NCBI GenBank assembly: GCA_019115085.1
Contig: DXEF01000059.1
Location: forward strand, 1-64,000
DNA from: Candidatus Agathobaculum pullicola
GTDB lineage: Bacteria > Bacillota > Clostridia > Oscillospirales > Butyricicoccaceae
DNA length: 64,000 nucleotides
Direction of reading: 5' to 3'
A model generated the notes under the pieces. That model searched no databases, was not told the origin of the DNA, and saw only the letters and a list, made by a program, of their open reading frames with translations. Numbering within the stretch: position 1 is the stretch's first letter; every line of letters starts with the position of its first letter. Positions 62,031-64,000 of this stretch are shown here, in pieces. A program made the position numbers and the translations under genes.

Positions 62031-62626
62031 GACTGTTTCACCTCTGCATCAGAATATCATGTTTCGAGGCAACAGGCAAGACAAAGAGGCGCATTTACGA
62101 CCTCTTTTTCATGATATACGAGAACAAGCCCATGGTGCAGCCAACTGTCCGGGTAAGTGGTCGTAGGGCCAAGCTTTTTCACTACGTTTGATACTGTTTA
62201 GGGCACGCACCCGATACTTACCGTCCTCTTTTCACATCCATACCTTGCATCTGCCAACGCTGCGCAGCCAATCCGGCTATCGCGACACGCGGCGCAATAC
62301 GTTTCGCAGCGCCTGCCATCCGTACCATAGCATAACAGGTCATCATAATCCTTTTCCCCTTCCCGCCTTCCTCTGTGACCGCCTGCGTCTGATGCGTTTA
62401 GCATAACCGAGTGTTCCTACGATTTCCGGATCCTTTACGGGCGCATCAAAGCATCCTCACGCATGAAGAGGTAAAAAGCCGAACCGTTGCAGTAAATCTT
62501 CAACGGTCGATGGAAATAGTTCTCCTGCGGCTTATCATACGTTTGTCCGCCCGGCTTTCTGACAGCGTCCGCACGCATTTCTGAAACAACACACAATGCA
62601 GGAAAGGGATTTGCTCGGTTGTAAGT
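62031..62626. other. intergenic region with no clear gene
   Basis: Six hundred bases between the NimA-like gene and hisE. I see one candidate small ORF (62218-62346, minus) and a weak stem AAGAGG/CCTCTT near 62085-62106. No clear promoter, RNA gene or decayed gene can be named. Codon-like GC pattern is absent through most of it. Confidence 0.5.
62218..62346 (-). CDS. candidate 42-residue small protein
   Basis: Reads MMTCYAMVRMAGAAKRIAPR then VAIAGLAAQRWQMQGMDVKRGR to TAA. GGGGAAAAGGA precedes the double ATG at an acceptable distance. Basic and alanine-rich, weakly hydrophobic. No known family; could be chance. Confidence 0.3.
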   Translation of the reverse strand: MMTCYAMVRMAGAAKRIAPRVAIAGLAAQRWQMQGMDVKRGR

Positions 62627-62950
62627 TCAGGTATTATGATCAGATACGTGGAACTGCTTGAGATTGCCGATCTTCTGCGCGCGTACATCCATTTCCGCGC
62701 ACACATCCGCAAGCGTCACCCCGCACTCGTTCATCATCACCATCATATGGTAGAACACATCGTTGATCTCTCCGACCAATTCCTCCTTGTCACCGTTTTT
62801 CGCGGCGATAATGGTTTCGGCACACTCCTCGCCCACCTTTTTGAGGATTTTATCCAATCCTTTTTCAAACAGGTAGCAAGTATAGGATTTCTCCTGCGGC
62901 TCTGCGCGGCGCTGCGCGATGACCGCCTCCATCTGTTCAAACGAATTCAT
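62627..62950 (-). CDS. hisE: phosphoribosyl-ATP pyrophosphatase
   Basis: A 107-residue all-helical MazG-like hydrolase, step 2 of histidine synthesis. Metal-binding acids in KKVGEECAETIIAAKN and EINDVFYHMMVMM. HisE is a separate protein here rather than fused to HisI. It closes the visible his cluster; GGAGGACG precedes its ATG. Confidence 0.95.
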   Translation of the reverse strand: MNSFEQMEAVIAQRRAEPQEKSYTCYLFEKGLDKILKKVGEECAETIIAAKNGDKEELVGEINDVFYHMMVMMNECGVTLADVCAEMDVRAQKIGNLKQFHVSDHNT

Positions 62951-62981
62951 GTTATTCGTCCTCCTTATCGTTTCTCTCTGC

Positions 62982-63086
62982 TCACTGCCGCCGGGTGACC
63001 ATCAGCACGAGTACCGCAATCAGTGCAATCACCACGACTGCGCCGACCACAAAGCCCGCCACCGTCACCAAAGGGAACGCCATCAT
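62982..63086 (-). CDS. small single-pass membrane protein between hisI and hisE
   Basis: A 34-residue reading frame, [20 protein letters not shown] continuing [14 protein letters not shown] to TGA. Its ATG overlaps the hisI stop codon by ATGA, so it is in position for translational coupling. It is one long hydrophobic helix with a basic C-end (inside-positive). Composition and placement argue that it is expressed; no family is known to me. Confidence 0.6.
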   Translation of the reverse strand: MMAFPLVTVAGFVVGAVVVIALIAVLVLMVTRRQ

Positions 63087-63415
63087 GCTTGCGCCCCTCT
63101 CTCCCACAGGGTGGTGTAGAAGCAGGTGCGGTTGCCTGTGTGGCAGACCGTCCCCTTGGGCGTGCCAACATAAATCAGCGTATCATCATCGCAATCGGAC
63201 AGAATCCTGCTGACAAAAATAAAGTTGCCTGAAGTCTCGCCCTTGTTCCACAGCTTCTGTCGTGAGCGCGAGAAAAACCACGCTGTACCGGTATCCATGG
63301 TCAACTGAAGCGCTTTTTCGTTGGCATAGCCCAGCATAAGTACCTCGCCATTTCGCTCATCCTGGCAGATGACCGGAATCAGCGGCGCTTTCACAAAAAA
63401 CTTGCTCAAATCCAT
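63083..63415 (-). CDS. hisI: phosphoribosyl-AMP cyclohydrolase
   Basis: A 110-residue zinc enzyme, step 3 of histidine synthesis. Family pattern [40 protein letters not shown] and the zinc cysteines in SDCDDDTL and CHTGNRTCF. Starts 3 nt after hisF. Normal length for a stand-alone HisI. Confidence 0.95.
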   Translation of the reverse strand: MDLSKFFVKAPLIPVICQDERNGEVLMLGYANEKALQLTMDTGTAWFFSRSRQKLWNKGETSGNFIFVSRILSDCDDDTLIYVGTPKGTVCHTGNRTCFYTTLWERGAQA

Positions 63416-63418
63416 CTC

Positions 63419-64000
63419 TTACAACCTCACCGGAATGTTTTTCTCATGCAGATGGGCTTTCACCTCACCCACGGTCAACTCACGATAGTGAAACAGGCTG
63501 GCGGCCAGCGCAGCATCGCAGCCTGTTTGCTCAAACACCTTGGAAAAGTGGTCGAGCGCGCCGCAGCCGCCCGACGCAATCACCGGAATACCGACCGCGT
63601 CCACAACCGCGCGCGTCAGTTCAAGATCAAAGCCGCTTTTCGTTCCATCCTTGTCCATCGAGGTCAGCAAAATCTCACCCGCGCCGCGCTCATACACTTC
63701 ACGCGCCCACGCGACCGCATCTATACCGGTCGGCGTGCGGCCGCCCGCGACATATACCTCAAAGCCCGACGGCGTTTTCCCCGTTCGGCGGCCGTCGATG
63801 GCAACGACCACGCACTGGCTGCCATATTTATCCGCTGCGGCGTCCACTAAGTCGGGATTTTTAACCGCCGCGGAATTAACCGAAATCTTATCCGCGCCCG
63901 CGCGCAGGATGTCACGGAAATCGTCCACCGTGCGGATGCCGCCGCCCACGGTGACCGGCACAAACACCTCACGGCAGGTGCGGCGCACCACGTCCGCAAT
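63419..64000 (-). CDS. hisF: imidazole glycerol phosphate synthase cyclase subunit, 5' end outside window
   Basis: The visible 190 or so residues are the C-terminal three quarters of HisF, a TIM barrel that makes imidazole glycerol phosphate with HisH. Repeated phosphate-binding strands: [46 protein letters not shown] (with catalytic Asp) and [14 protein letters not shown]. The true start lies beyond position 64000. Followed by hisI and hisE. Confidence 0.95.
   Translation of the reverse strand: MADVVRRTCREVFVPVTVGGGIRTVDDFRDILRAGADKISVNSAAVKNPDLVDAAADKYGSQCVVVAIDGRRTGKTPSGFEVYVAGGRTPTGIDAVAWAREVYERGAGEILLTSMDKDGTKSGFDLELTRAVVDAVGIPVIASGGCGALDHFSKVFEQTGCDAALAASLFHYRELTVGEVKAHLHEKNIPVRL

Overview
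The window comes from a high-GC, spore-forming, anaerobic Clostridia genome (Bacillota), most likely an Oscillospirales/Butyricicoccaceae-type gut bacterium. Supporting signs are an alpha/beta-type spore protein gene, WhiA, a T-box leader on the ilv operon, high-molecular-weight rubredoxin, formate-tetrahydrofolate ligase, a DUF421/DUF4363 pair and Firmicutes-type gene orders (murB-rapZ-whiA-dnaE-pfkA, DUF512-der-plsY-gpsA, DUF177-rpmF). The species assignment is inference; no rRNA is present.

The main result is at 7683-24183. A gene for an alpha/beta small acid-soluble spore protein (SASP) is cut in two. Codons 1-30 lie at 7683-7772 and the remaining 41 codons plus stop lie at 24058-24183. 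Joining the halves at a shared GAG restores a typical 71-residue SASP in frame. The 16,285 bp between them is a mobile element. It carries a large serine recombinase and a TnpW-like small ORF at its right end. Its cargo is a galactose module: an AraC-type response regulator, a YesM-type sensor kinase and a sensory sugar-binding lipoprotein, then mglB-mglA-mglC, then galK-galE-galT-galM. Joining the two element ends rebuilds an attP-like site with strong dyad symmetry (19 of 25 positions) centred exactly on a GA dinucleotide, as expected for this recombinase class. It is therefore a catabolic island inserted in a sporulation gene, and possibly a removable one.

Region by region: 1-4130 holds a DUF6809-type gene and an AT-rich restriction-modification cassette (a methylase-specificity fusion converging on two paralogous PD-(D/E)XK-like nuclease genes). 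4377-7435 holds an Rrf2 regulator and a TetM-like GTPase fused to a Rae1/YacP-type ribonuclease. 7683-24183 is the interrupted SASP gene and its element. 24377-30500 holds ptsI, a DUF1015 gene, an unknown gene, an orphan mazF, alr and a lipoprotein. 30502-33845 holds nnrD, a cell-wall amidase, a fabG-like gene and pfkA. 33884-40124 holds dnaE, whiA, rapZ and murB. 40318-48577 holds a lipoprotein, gpsA, plsY, der, a DUF512 radical SAM gene, rpmF, a DUF177 gene, an rluA-type gene and rodA. 48742-58586 holds fhs, an Lrp regulator with an aminotransferase, pyrE, and the T-box-controlled ilvBNCD operon. 58587-64000 holds small membrane and redox genes, and hisF-hisI-small ORF-hisE.

The galactose module reads as a complete pathway. 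The lipoprotein, kinase and regulator would sense extracellular sugar, MglBAC would import galactose without phosphorylating it, GalM, GalK, GalT and GalE (Leloir pathway) would convert it to UDP-glucose and glucose-1-phosphate, and host glycolysis (pfkA) would continue.
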